Assembly (NCBI RefSeq): GCF_014646335.1
Contig: NZ_BMNG01000020.1
Coordinates: forward strand, 1 to 64,000
Length of the DNA: 64,000 nt
Origin: Streptomyces lasiicapitis
Lineage (GTDB): Bacteria > Actinomycetota > Actinomycetes > Streptomycetales > Streptomycetaceae
Direction of reading: 5' to 3'
The notes under the pieces are model-generated. The model saw only the letters and a program-made list of their open reading frames with translations. It was not told the DNA's origin and ran no database searches. This document shows positions 40,292 through 47,585 of this stretch, piece after piece. The position numbers and the translations under genes were made by a program. Position 1 is the first letter of the stretch. Every line of letters starts with the position of its first letter.

Positions 40292-43200
40292 ATGACGCGT
40301 GCCGAGCAGCCACCCGCCATGAAAGTGGCCCCAGACGACGCCCTGCTCGCGGACTCCCGCGAGCGCGCCGTCCGATCGCTGCTGCGCGTACCGCAGCTGA
40401 AGCGGTTGTGGAGCGCGCACCTCGTCGGCAGCGTCGGAGACGCCCTGGCGTTGTTCGTCCTTGTGATGCTGGTGCTTCAAGCAGCCATCGCGGAGGGCTC
40501 GTTCGGGGGTGGCTACCGAGGGGTCGCCATCGCCGTGACCGCCGTCTTCGGAGCGCGCGTTCTGGCGACCCTTCTCTTCGGAGCGGTGCTCCTCGGCCCG
40601 CTGACGTCCCTGACGTCGCCCGACGGCCCGCTGGACCGCCGCTGGACCATGGTCGGCGCGGACGGGGTCCGTGCCGCGCTGCTGATCTGCGCGCCCCTGT
40701 GGATCGACTGGACGCCCGCCAACGCGCTCGCGATGCTCCTTGTCACCGCGTTCGTCATCGGCGTCGGTGAGCGCTTCTGGACGGTCGCCCGTGAGAGCGC
40801 CGCGCCCGCGCTGCTGCCCGCCCCGCCCCTGGAGGGCGCGACGGTGCGCCCGCTGCCGGACCACATGGACGCACTGCGGCGCCTGTCGCTGCGTACGGGA
40901 TTCGTGGCGCTGCCGCTCGCGGCCCTCGCGCTCGTCGCGGTCAGCCTCGTCGGGATACTGCTCGGCTCCGGAGTCGACTGGTTCGACCAGCACCAGGCGG
41001 GCCTCGCCTCGTTCCTCGCGGCCGGACTGTTCGCGGCGTCGCTGTCGATCGTGTACGCCATCGAGCTTCCCGGCACGCACACGCCCCGCGCGCGCAGCCC
41101 CCTGGAGGGCCTGCGCAGGCCGCGCACGGGCAGCGGCACCGACAAGGGCCGCACGGGCGCCATCCCGCTGCTCGTGGCCGCCTGCACCGCCGTCGCCGGA
41201 GCCATCGCCGCGGCCGTCGCGGTCGCCGTCCTGCACGCCAAGGACCTCCAGGGCGGGCCCGTCACGTACGGCCTGTTCGTCTTCGCGCTGACCGGCGGCA
41301 CCGTCGCCGGAATCCGCCTCGCGCCCGCACTGCTGCCCTCGCTGTCGCGCCGCCGCCTGCTCGCGCTCGCGATCACCGTCACCGGTGTCGCGCTGCTCGC
41401 GGCCGGTCTCGTGCCCGACGTGACGACGGTCCTGCTGATCCTCGCGCTCGCGGGCGTCGCCGCCGGCATCGCCGCGAACACCGGGCACGCGCTGCTCGAC
41501 CAGGAGGTCGAGGACTACCGAAGGGCGCGCACGACCGAGCACCTTCAGGCGGTCGTACGCCTCTCCGTGGCGCTCGCCGCGCTCGTGGCCCCGCTGCTCG
41601 CGGCCGTGATCGGTCCGCACCGGATGGTCAACGGCAAGTTCGTCTTCGACCACGGAGGCGCCTCCTTCACGCTGATGCTCGTCGGCGCGCTGCTGCTTCC
41701 GGTGGCCGCGCTGGTCCTCGCCAAGGCCGACGACCGGCAGGGTGTGCCGCTCCGCCACGACCTGCGCGACGCGCTGCGCGGCGGCGACGACCCGGTGCAG
41801 GCGCGCGCCGACTCCGGCTTCTTCATCGCCCTGGAGGGCGGCGACGGCGCGGGCAAGTCCACGCAGGCCGAGGCGCTCGCCGAGTGGATCCGCGCCAAGG
41901 GCCACGAAGTCGTCGTCACGCGCGAGCCCGGCGCGACGCCGGTCGGCAAGCGGCTGCGGTCGATCCTGCTCGACGTGTCGTCGGCCGGTCTGTCGCACCG
42001 CGCGGAGGCGCTGTTGTACGCCGCCGACCGCGCGGAGCACGTCGACACCGTCGTCCGGCCCGCCCTCGCGCGCGGCGCCGTGGTGATCTCCGACCGGTAC
42101 ATCGACTCGTCCGTGGCCTACCAGGGCGCGGGCCGCGACCTGTCGCCGACCGAGGTCGCCCGCATCAACCGATGGGCCACGGGCGGTCTCGTACCGCATC
42201 TGACGGTCCTGCTCGACGTGGCGCCCGAGGCGGCCCGCGAGCGCTTCACCGAGGCGCCCGACCGCCTGGAGTCCGAGCCCGCCGAGTTCCACGCGCGCGT
42301 GCGCTCCGGTTTCCTCACCCTGGCCGCGGCCGACCCCGGCCGGTATCTGGTCGTGGACGCCGCCCAGGAGCCGGAGGCCGTCACGACCGTCATCCGGCAC
42401 CGCCTCGACGTCGTACTGCCCCTCTCCGAAGCCGAAGTGAAGGCCAAGGAAGAGGCCCGCAAGGCGGCCGAGGAGGAGGCGCGGCGGCGCGCCGAGGAAG
42501 AGGCCGCGCGCAAGGCCGAGGAGGAGCGCCTGGAGCGGGAGCGCCAGGAACAGCTCGCCAAGCTCCGCGCGGAGGAGGAAGAGCGCAAGCAGCGCGAGCT
42601 GGAGGAGGCCCAGCGCCGCGAGGCCGAGCGCCAGGCCGAGGAGGCCCGGCTGCGCGCCGAGGAGTCCCGCCGCAAGGCCGAGGAGGAGCGCGCGCGGGTC
42701 CTCGCCGAGGAGCAGGTCCGCGCCGCCGAGGAGGAGCGGCGCCGCAAGGCGGCCGAGGAGGAGGCCCGGCTGCGGGCCGAGGCCGAGGCGCGCCGTCTTG
42801 AGAAGCAGCGCAAGGCCGAGGAGGCGTTGCGGCGGGCTGAGGAGGCGCGGCTGCTGGCTGAGGCGGCGGCCGCGTCCGCCGACGCGCCGCCGGTGCCGCC
42901 TGCGCCTGCGGCTCCGCCCACGTCGTCGGCGTCCGCGGCTCCTGTTGCGCCGCCGGTGTCGGCCGCGCCTGCTGCACCGGCCGCTCCGCCCGCGTCGCCT
43001 GTGACTTCCGCGACTTCCGCGCCGTCCGCGCCGAGTTCGCCCGACAACGAGACGACCGCGACCGTGCCCACGCCGGTCGTGAAGCCGCAGGCGCAGGTGC
43101 CGGGTGCCGCCGACGAGACGGCTGTGCTGCCGCAGGCCACGGAGGCCGGGGCGGCGGCGCGGGCCGAGGCCGCGGCGGGGCAGCACGGGACCGGCCCTGA

Positions 43201-43552
43201 CAGTGCGTTCAGTGCGTCCGACGTGACCGCCGAGCTGCCGCAGGCGTCCGTGCCCGGTGCCGTCGACGAGACAGCGGTCCTTCCGGCCGTGGGGAACGAG
43301 CCGCCGGCGCGCGGCGAGAACGCGGCGGACAAGGTGCCGCCGGGCTACTTCCGCGACGAGCGACCCGCCCCCGACGACCGCACGCGGGAGCTGCCGCAGG
43401 TCGACGAGGACGGCACGCCGCGGCAGCGCCCGCGCTCCGACTGGGCAGAGGAGACCCCGCTGGACGACCTGCCGTCGCTGGCGGACGAGTTGCTCGGGTC
43501 GCATGAGGCGGATGGGGTGGATGAGGTGGATGAGGGGCGGCGGAGGCGCTGA
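40292..43552 (+). CDS. tmk: Membrane protein-thymidylate kinase-coiled coil fusion
   Basis: 1086 residues in four parts. Residues 1-490 are an MFS-like membrane domain with about ten to twelve helices. Residues 508-705 are dTMP kinase (dTMP to dTDP): P-loop EGGDGAGKST (K522), TREPGATPVGKRLRSILL, SDRYIDSSVAYQGAGRDL. Residues 715-865 are an uninterrupted Glu/Arg/Ala coiled coil (EEARKAAEEEARRRAEEE). Residues 866-1086 are Pro/Ala/Ser-rich with three ETAVLPQ/TAELPQ repeats. The kinase would face the cytoplasm next to the membrane. A similar fused Tmk is known in Streptomyces. It precedes the delta' subunit gene. Confidence 0.93.
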   Translation: MTRAEQPPAMKVAPDDALLADSRERAVRSLLRVPQLKRLWSAHLVGSVGDALALFVLVMLVLQAAIAEGSFGGGYRGVAIAVTAVFGARVLATLLFGAVLLGPLTSLTSPDGPLDRRWTMVGADGVRAALLICAPLWIDWTPANALAMLLVTAFVIGVGERFWTVARESAAPALLPAPPLEGATVRPLPDHMDALRRLSLRTGFVALPLAALALVAVSLVGILLGSGVDWFDQHQAGLASFLAAGLFAASLSIVYAIELPGTHTPRARSPLEGLRRPRTGSGTDKGRTGAIPLLVAACTAVAGAIAAAVAVAVLHAKDLQGGPVTYGLFVFALTGGTVAGIRLAPALLPSLSRRRLLALAITVTGVALLAAGLVPDVTTVLLILALAGVAAGIAANTGHALLDQEVEDYRRARTTEHLQAVVRLSVALAALVAPLLAAVIGPHRMVNGKFVFDHGGASFTLMLVGALLLPVAALVLAKADDRQGVPLRHDLRDALRGGDDPVQARADSGFFIALEGGDGAGKSTQAEALAEWIRAKGHEVVVTREPGATPVGKRLRSILLDVSSAGLSHRAEALLYAADRAEHVDTVVRPALARGAVVISDRYIDSSVAYQGAGRDLSPTEVARINRWATGGLVPHLTVLLDVAPEAARERFTEAPDRLESEPAEFHARVRSGFLTLAAADPGRYLVVDAAQEPEAVTTVIRHRLDVVLPLSEAEVKAKEEARKAAEEEARRRAEEEAARKAEEERLERERQEQLAKLRAEEEERKQRELEEAQRREAERQAEEARLRAEESRRKAEEERARVLAEEQVRAAEEERRRKAAEEEARLRAEAEARRLEKQRKAEEALRRAEEARLLAEAAAASADAPPVPPAPAAPPTSSASAAPVAPPVSAAPAAPAAPPASPVTSATSAPSAPSSPDNETTATVPTPVVKPQAQVPGAADETAVLPQATEAGAAARAEAAAGQHGTGPDSAFSASDVTAELPQASVPGAVDETAVLPAVGNEPPARGENAADKVPPGYFRDERPAPDDRTRELPQVDEDGTPRQRPRSDWAEETPLDDLPSLADELLGSHEADGVDEVDEGRRRR

Positions 43553-43602
43553 GGCTGGACGCGGGGTGGCGGCGCCGACACTGAGGCGTTCGTCCGCTTA
43601 TG

Positions 43603-43648
43603 TCCGCGTACGTCCATTCGTCCGCGTACGCTCCGTCGTCCGCGTACG
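43603..43648 (+). repeat. Three 18-bp phased repeats of TCCGCGTACG
   Basis: Identical TCCGCGTACG 10-mers start at 43603, 43621 and 43639, exactly 18 bp apart. A fourth imperfect copy TCCGCTTATG is at 43593. They lie 155-200 bp before the delta' gene. Confidence 0.7.
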
Positions 43649-43802
43649 CCGCCCGGCCGAGAGCCCCGCGTCGCGTATAACCCCAGCTCAGCGCAGCCGT
43701 GGGCGGCGTTGTCAGTGGGGTGCCTCACAATGAATTCCGACAGCGCGAAGTGGGACGTGTGCCGGGGGACGGTGGGCGTCGGTAGGGCAAAGGCGGTGAC
43801 CC

Positions 43803-45008
43803 ATGCCGGTATGGGACGACCTGGTGGGCCAGGAGAAGGTGAGCGGGCAGCTCGGCGCGGCCGCCCGTGACGCCGACACGCTGGTCACCGCCGTCGCGGC
43901 CGACACCCCGCTGCCCGAGTCGTCCAAGATGACGCACGCCTGGCTGTTCACGGGCCCGCCCGGCTCGGGCCGCGCCACCGCCGCCCGTGCCTTCGCCGCG
44001 GCCCTGCAGTGCGTGAGCCCCGACCGCGCGCTGGGCGGCGAGCCGGGCTGCGGCTTCTGCGACGGCTGCCACACGAGCCTGATCGGCACGCACGCCGACG
44101 TGGAGGTCGTCCGCACCGACCTGCTTTCGATCGGCGTCAAGGAGACCCGTGAGCTGGTCCGCCGCGCCCAGCTCTCACCGGCCGGCGGCCGCTGGCAGGT
44201 CATCGTCCTGGAGGACGCGGACCGTCTCACGGAGGGCGCGGGCAACGTCCTGCTGAAGGCGGTGGAGGAGCCGGCCCCCCGCACGGTGTGGCTGCTCTGC
44301 GCGCCCTCGCTGGAGGACGTGCTGCCCACGATCCGCTCCCGCTGCCGCCACCTGACCCTGCGTACGCCGTCGGTGGACGCCGTGGCCGACATGCTCGTGC
44401 GGCGCGACGGCATCGAGCCCACCGCCGCGGCCGCCGCCGCCCGCGCCACCCAGGGCCACATCGACCGCGCCCGCACCCTCGCGACGGACGACCGCGCGCG
44501 GGAGCGCCGGGCCGCGGTCCTCAAACTGCCGCTGCGCGTCGGGGAGATCGGCGGCTGCCTGAAGGCCGCGCAGGAGCTGATCGACACGGCGGCGGAGGAG
44601 GCCAAGCAGGTCGCCGAGGACGTCGACGTCAAGGAGACCGAGGACATGAAGGCGGCGCTCGGCGCCGCCCAGGGCGGCCGTATGCCCCGGGGCACGGCGG
44701 GCGTCATGAAGGACCTCGAGGACAAGCAGAAGCGCCGCAGGACGCGTACGCAGCGGGACAGCCTGGACCTCGCCCTCATCGACCTCACCGGGGTCTACCG
44801 GGACGTCCTCGCGCTTCAGTTGGGCTCCCGCGTGCCGCTCGCCAACACGGAGGTGCAGGACATGCTGGAGCGGATGGCGCGGGGTACGTCGCCCGAGTCC
44901 ACGCTGCGCCGCATAGAGGCGATCGGCGCGTGCCGCACGGCGCTTGACCGCAATGTGGCGCCGTTGCTCGCGGTGGAGGCGATGACGGTGGCGCTGCGGG
45001 CGGGCTGA
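43803..45008 (+). CDS. holB: DNA polymerase III subunit delta'
   Basis: 401 residues. A component of the clamp loader for the replication sliding clamp. The N-terminal AAA+ core has FTGPPGSGRATAARAFAAAL, where Arg replaces the nucleotide-binding Lys, as usual for delta'. The zinc module is CVSPDRALGGEPGCGFCDGC. It also has VIVLEDADRLTEGAGNVLLKAVEEP and RSRCRHLTLRTP. It follows tmk, the usual actinobacterial and proteobacterial pairing. The ATG at 43803 lacks a strong ribosome site. Confidence 0.94.
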   Translation: MPVWDDLVGQEKVSGQLGAAARDADTLVTAVAADTPLPESSKMTHAWLFTGPPGSGRATAARAFAAALQCVSPDRALGGEPGCGFCDGCHTSLIGTHADVEVVRTDLLSIGVKETRELVRRAQLSPAGGRWQVIVLEDADRLTEGAGNVLLKAVEEPAPRTVWLLCAPSLEDVLPTIRSRCRHLTLRTPSVDAVADMLVRRDGIEPTAAAAAARATQGHIDRARTLATDDRARERRAAVLKLPLRVGEIGGCLKAAQELIDTAAEEAKQVAEDVDVKETEDMKAALGAAQGGRMPRGTAGVMKDLEDKQKRRRTRTQRDSLDLALIDLTGVYRDVLALQLGSRVPLANTEVQDMLERMARGTSPESTLRRIEAIGACRTALDRNVAPLLAVEAMTVALRAG

Positions 45009-45150
45009 GCCGGTCGATCCGGTCTGCCCCTCCGCGCCGTCCCTCCGCCCTCTCCCTCTGTCCTCTCCCTCCGCCCTGTACCTCCGCTCCGTACGTCCGG
45101 GCACGCCAGGTTGACCGCCTCACCCATACGGGCACGGAAAGTGATCCAAC

Positions 45151-45176
45151 AACTCCATAGAGTTAGTCTCGCGAGA
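45151..45176 (+). promoter_or_regulatory. Promoter/operator candidate abutting the peptidase start
   Basis: AACTC-CATA-GAGTT (45151-45164) is an inverted repeat containing a TAGAGT -10 candidate at 45158. TCTCGCGAGA (45167-45176) is a perfect palindrome ending on the A of the ATG. The leader would be only a few nucleotides. Confidence 0.35.
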
Positions 45177-46807
45177 TGGAAACCTCCCTTCCCCGAGCCC
45201 ACGCCCCCGCTCGAGCAGGAGAGCCCGCCAGCGAACCAGCACGCGCCCGCCGTCCGTTCCGCCGCGGCGGTCTGGCCCTGTTGGCCATGGGTCTACTCAT
45301 GTCCGGCTGCTCGTCGGCGAGTTCGTCGGACGGTTCGTCGGCGGACGTGGTCATGGCCGAGCTGCCGAGCGCCACGCCGAAGCAACTCACGTCGTACTAC
45401 GGCCAGAAGCTGCGCTGGCGCGACTGCGGGGTGCCCGGCTTCCAGTGCGCGACGCTGAGGGCGCCGCTGAACTACGACAAGCCGGACGCGGGGGACGTGA
45501 AGCTGGCGGTGTCGCGGAAGCGGGCGACCGGGAAGCCGGACCGCCGGCTCGGCTCGCTGCTCGTGAACCCGGGCGGGCCGGGAGGCTCGGCGGTCGGGTA
45601 CCTCCAGGCGTACGCGGCGCTCGGCTACCCGGAGAAGGTCCGTGCCCGGTACGACATGGTGGGCGTCGACCCGCGCGGCGTCGCCCGCAGCGAGCCGGTG
45701 TCGTGCCTGAACGACCGGGAGATGGACGCGTACACGCAGACGGACGTGACGCCCGACGACGGCCGCGAGGTCGGCCTGCTGTCGGCGACGTACAAGAAAC
45801 TCGCGGCGGGCTGCCGGAAGCGGTCCGGCAAGCTGCTCGGGCACGTCTCCACTGTCGAAACGGCCCGGGACATGGACATCCTGCGGGCGGCGCTCGGCGA
45901 CAAGAAGCTGACGTACGTGGGGGCGTCGTACGGCACGTTCCTCGGCGCGACGTACGCCGGGCTGTTCCCCGGGCGCGTGGGCCGCCTGGTCCTCGACGGC
46001 GCGATGGACCCCTCGCTCACCGCGCGCCGCATGAACCTCGACCAGACGGCGGGCTTCGAGACGGCGTTCCAGTCGTTCGCGCGGGAGTGCGTGCGGGAGC
46101 GGGACTGCCCGCTCGGAACGAAGAGCGCGGCGGACGCGGGTAAGCGCCTGAAGGGGTTCTTCTCCGACCTGGACCGCAGGCCGCTCCGGGCCGGAGACAC
46201 CAGCACGTCCGGCGGCCGCAAGCTCGGCGAGGCGCTGGCGACGACCGGCGTGATCGCGGCGATGTACGACGAGGCGGCGTGGCCGGAGCTGCGGGACTCG
46301 CTCATGTCGGCGATGAAGAACAAGGACGGCGCGCCGCTACTCGCCCTCTCGGACAGCTACTACGAGCGCGACGGCGACGGGTCGTACACGAACCTCATGT
46401 TCGCCAACGCCGCCGTGAACTGCCTCGACCTGCCGCCGTCCTTCACCTCGCCCGAGGATGTGCGCAAGGCGCTCCCCGAGTTCGAGAAGGCGTCGCCGGT
46501 GTTCGGCGAGGGCCTGGCCTGGTCGGCCCTGAACTGCACGTACTGGCCGGCGAAGGCCACGGGCAAGCCGAGCCGCATCGAGGCGAAGGGCGCCGCCCCG
46601 ATCATCGTCACCGGCACCACCCGCGACCCCGCCACCCCCTACCGCTGGGCCCAGGCCCTCGCCGCCCAGCTCACCTCGGCCCGCCTCCTCACCTACGAGG
46701 GCGACGGCCACACCGCGTACGGCCGTGGCAGCGCCTGCGTGGACAAGACGATCAACACGTACCTCCTGGAGGGCCGCGCCCCCCAGAAGTCCAAGCGCTG
46801 CACATAA
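45176..46807 (+). CDS. Alpha/beta-hydrolase lipoprotein, tripeptidyl aminopeptidase type
   Basis: 543 residues. A long basic N-terminus leads to a lipobox, LMSGC (lipidated C45). The hydrolase begins RDCGVPGFQCATLRAPLNYDKPDAGDVKLAVSRKRA, the SlpD/E-tripeptidyl peptidase pattern. The nucleophile is S251 in YVGASYGTFLGATYAGLFP, preceded by GVDPRGVARSEP. The catalytic His is in YEGDGHTAYGRGSACV near the C-terminus. Such secreted peptidases trim mycelial proteins. It follows holB as in S. coelicolor. Confidence 0.9.
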   Translation: METSLPRAHAPARAGEPASEPARARRPFRRGGLALLAMGLLMSGCSSASSSDGSSADVVMAELPSATPKQLTSYYGQKLRWRDCGVPGFQCATLRAPLNYDKPDAGDVKLAVSRKRATGKPDRRLGSLLVNPGGPGGSAVGYLQAYAALGYPEKVRARYDMVGVDPRGVARSEPVSCLNDREMDAYTQTDVTPDDGREVGLLSATYKKLAAGCRKRSGKLLGHVSTVETARDMDILRAALGDKKLTYVGASYGTFLGATYAGLFPGRVGRLVLDGAMDPSLTARRMNLDQTAGFETAFQSFARECVRERDCPLGTKSAADAGKRLKGFFSDLDRRPLRAGDTSTSGGRKLGEALATTGVIAAMYDEAAWPELRDSLMSAMKNKDGAPLLALSDSYYERDGDGSYTNLMFANAAVNCLDLPPSFTSPEDVRKALPEFEKASPVFGEGLAWSALNCTYWPAKATGKPSRIEAKGAAPIIVTGTTRDPATPYRWAQALAAQLTSARLLTYEGDGHTAYGRGSACVDKTINTYLLEGRAPQKSKRCT

Positions 46808-46859
46808 CCCCAGCTCACGGCCCCGCAGCGGCCGCACCCGCCCCACCCGCGGGCCGCCC

Positions 46860-46885
46860 CGGAGGGGTGTACGGAGCACCCTCCG
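46860..46885 (+). terminator. Hairpin between the peptidase and tRNA-Thr
   Basis: CGGAGGGGTG and CACCCTCCG pair with a single bulged G, 53 nt after the peptidase stop and just before the tRNA promoter (TAGACT at 46894). Confidence 0.5.
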
Positions 46886-46938
46886 AAACTGTGTAGACTT
46901 GGCGCCGTTGCTGATCGCACCATAGGTGCGGACAGCGC

Positions 46939-47012
46939 GCCGCCTTAGCTCAGATGGCCAGAGCAACGCACTCGTAATGCGTAGGTCTCGGGTTCGAATC
47001 CCGAAGGCGGCT
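46939..47012 (+). tRNA. tRNA-Thr (anticodon CGT)
   Basis: A 74-nt tRNA with acceptor arms GCCGCCT and AGGCGGC, D-arm AGCTCAGATGGCCAGAGC, anticodon loop CTCGTAA (CGT at 46973-46975), and T-loop GGTTCGAATCC. It decodes ACG. CCA is not encoded, as is common in Streptomyces. Confidence 0.97.
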
Positions 47013-47018
47013 CGGATT

Positions 47019-47056
47019 AACCCCAGGACTCACTCGCCGTGACCTGGGGTTTTTTC
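47019..47056 (+). terminator. Intrinsic terminator of tRNA-Thr
   Basis: AACCCCAGG (47019-47027) pairs with CCTGGGGTT (47043-47051), followed by a run of seven T (47050-47056). Confidence 0.9.
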
Positions 47057-47222
47057 ATGCCCGGATTCGGGAGGGGGGAAGCGCGGCACTCAAGTTGGCG
47101 GCCCCAGGTCGGCAGGCGGACGATGGAGTGAAGGGGTCGGCTGGGTATGGCGTCGGCCGTGGATGGCGTCGCGGTGGTAGTCGGCCTGAAGAGTTGGCAT
47201 GTGCAGGGCGGAGGTAGTTGTC

Positions 47223-47585
47223 ATGATCGAGGTCAAGGCGGTTGAGAAGCCGGACGAGCGGCGTGATTTTCCCCGTGGGCACCTCGAAGCCGTCCATCTC
47301 ACCGGGTTGGACTTCGCCGTGGGCACCTTCGAGCCCGGCTGGCGTTGGTCCGAGTCCGTGGCGGAGCTCGCGGGGACCGAGAGCTGTCAGATCCACCACA
47401 ACGGCTATGTAGTCCAGGGGCGCATGCATATCCGTATGGACGACGGTGGTGAGGCCGAGGTCGGGCCCGGCGATGTCTTCGTGTGCCCGCCCGGACACGA
47501 CGCCTGGGTCGTGGGTGAGGAACAGGTCGTGGTGTACGACTTCGCCGGAGGCATGGCGCAGGAGTACGCGAAGGCCAAGGGTTAG
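47223..47585 (+). CDS. Cupin domain protein
   Basis: 120 residues from the ATG at 47223, with GCGGAGG 8 nt upstream; GTG/ATG codons at 47199 are rejected. A single cupin barrel: GTFEPGWRWSESVAELAGTESCQIHHNGYVVQGRMHIRMDDGGEAEVGPGDVFVCPPGHDAWV, with candidate metal ligands in both motifs. No enzymatic class is clear. The stop codon overlaps that of the convergent AfsR-type gene. Confidence 0.85.
   Translation: MIEVKAVEKPDERRDFPRGHLEAVHLTGLDFAVGTFEPGWRWSESVAELAGTESCQIHHNGYVVQGRMHIRMDDGGEAEVGPGDVFVCPPGHDAWVVGEEQVVVYDFAGGMAQEYAKAKG

Noticed and set aside
37202..43504. A 2100-residue open frame on the minus strand across topA and tmk
   Set aside because: It is the antisense of two well-supported genes, rich in Arg/Gly/Leu with no recognisable domain. 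High-GC DNA leaves such frames open.
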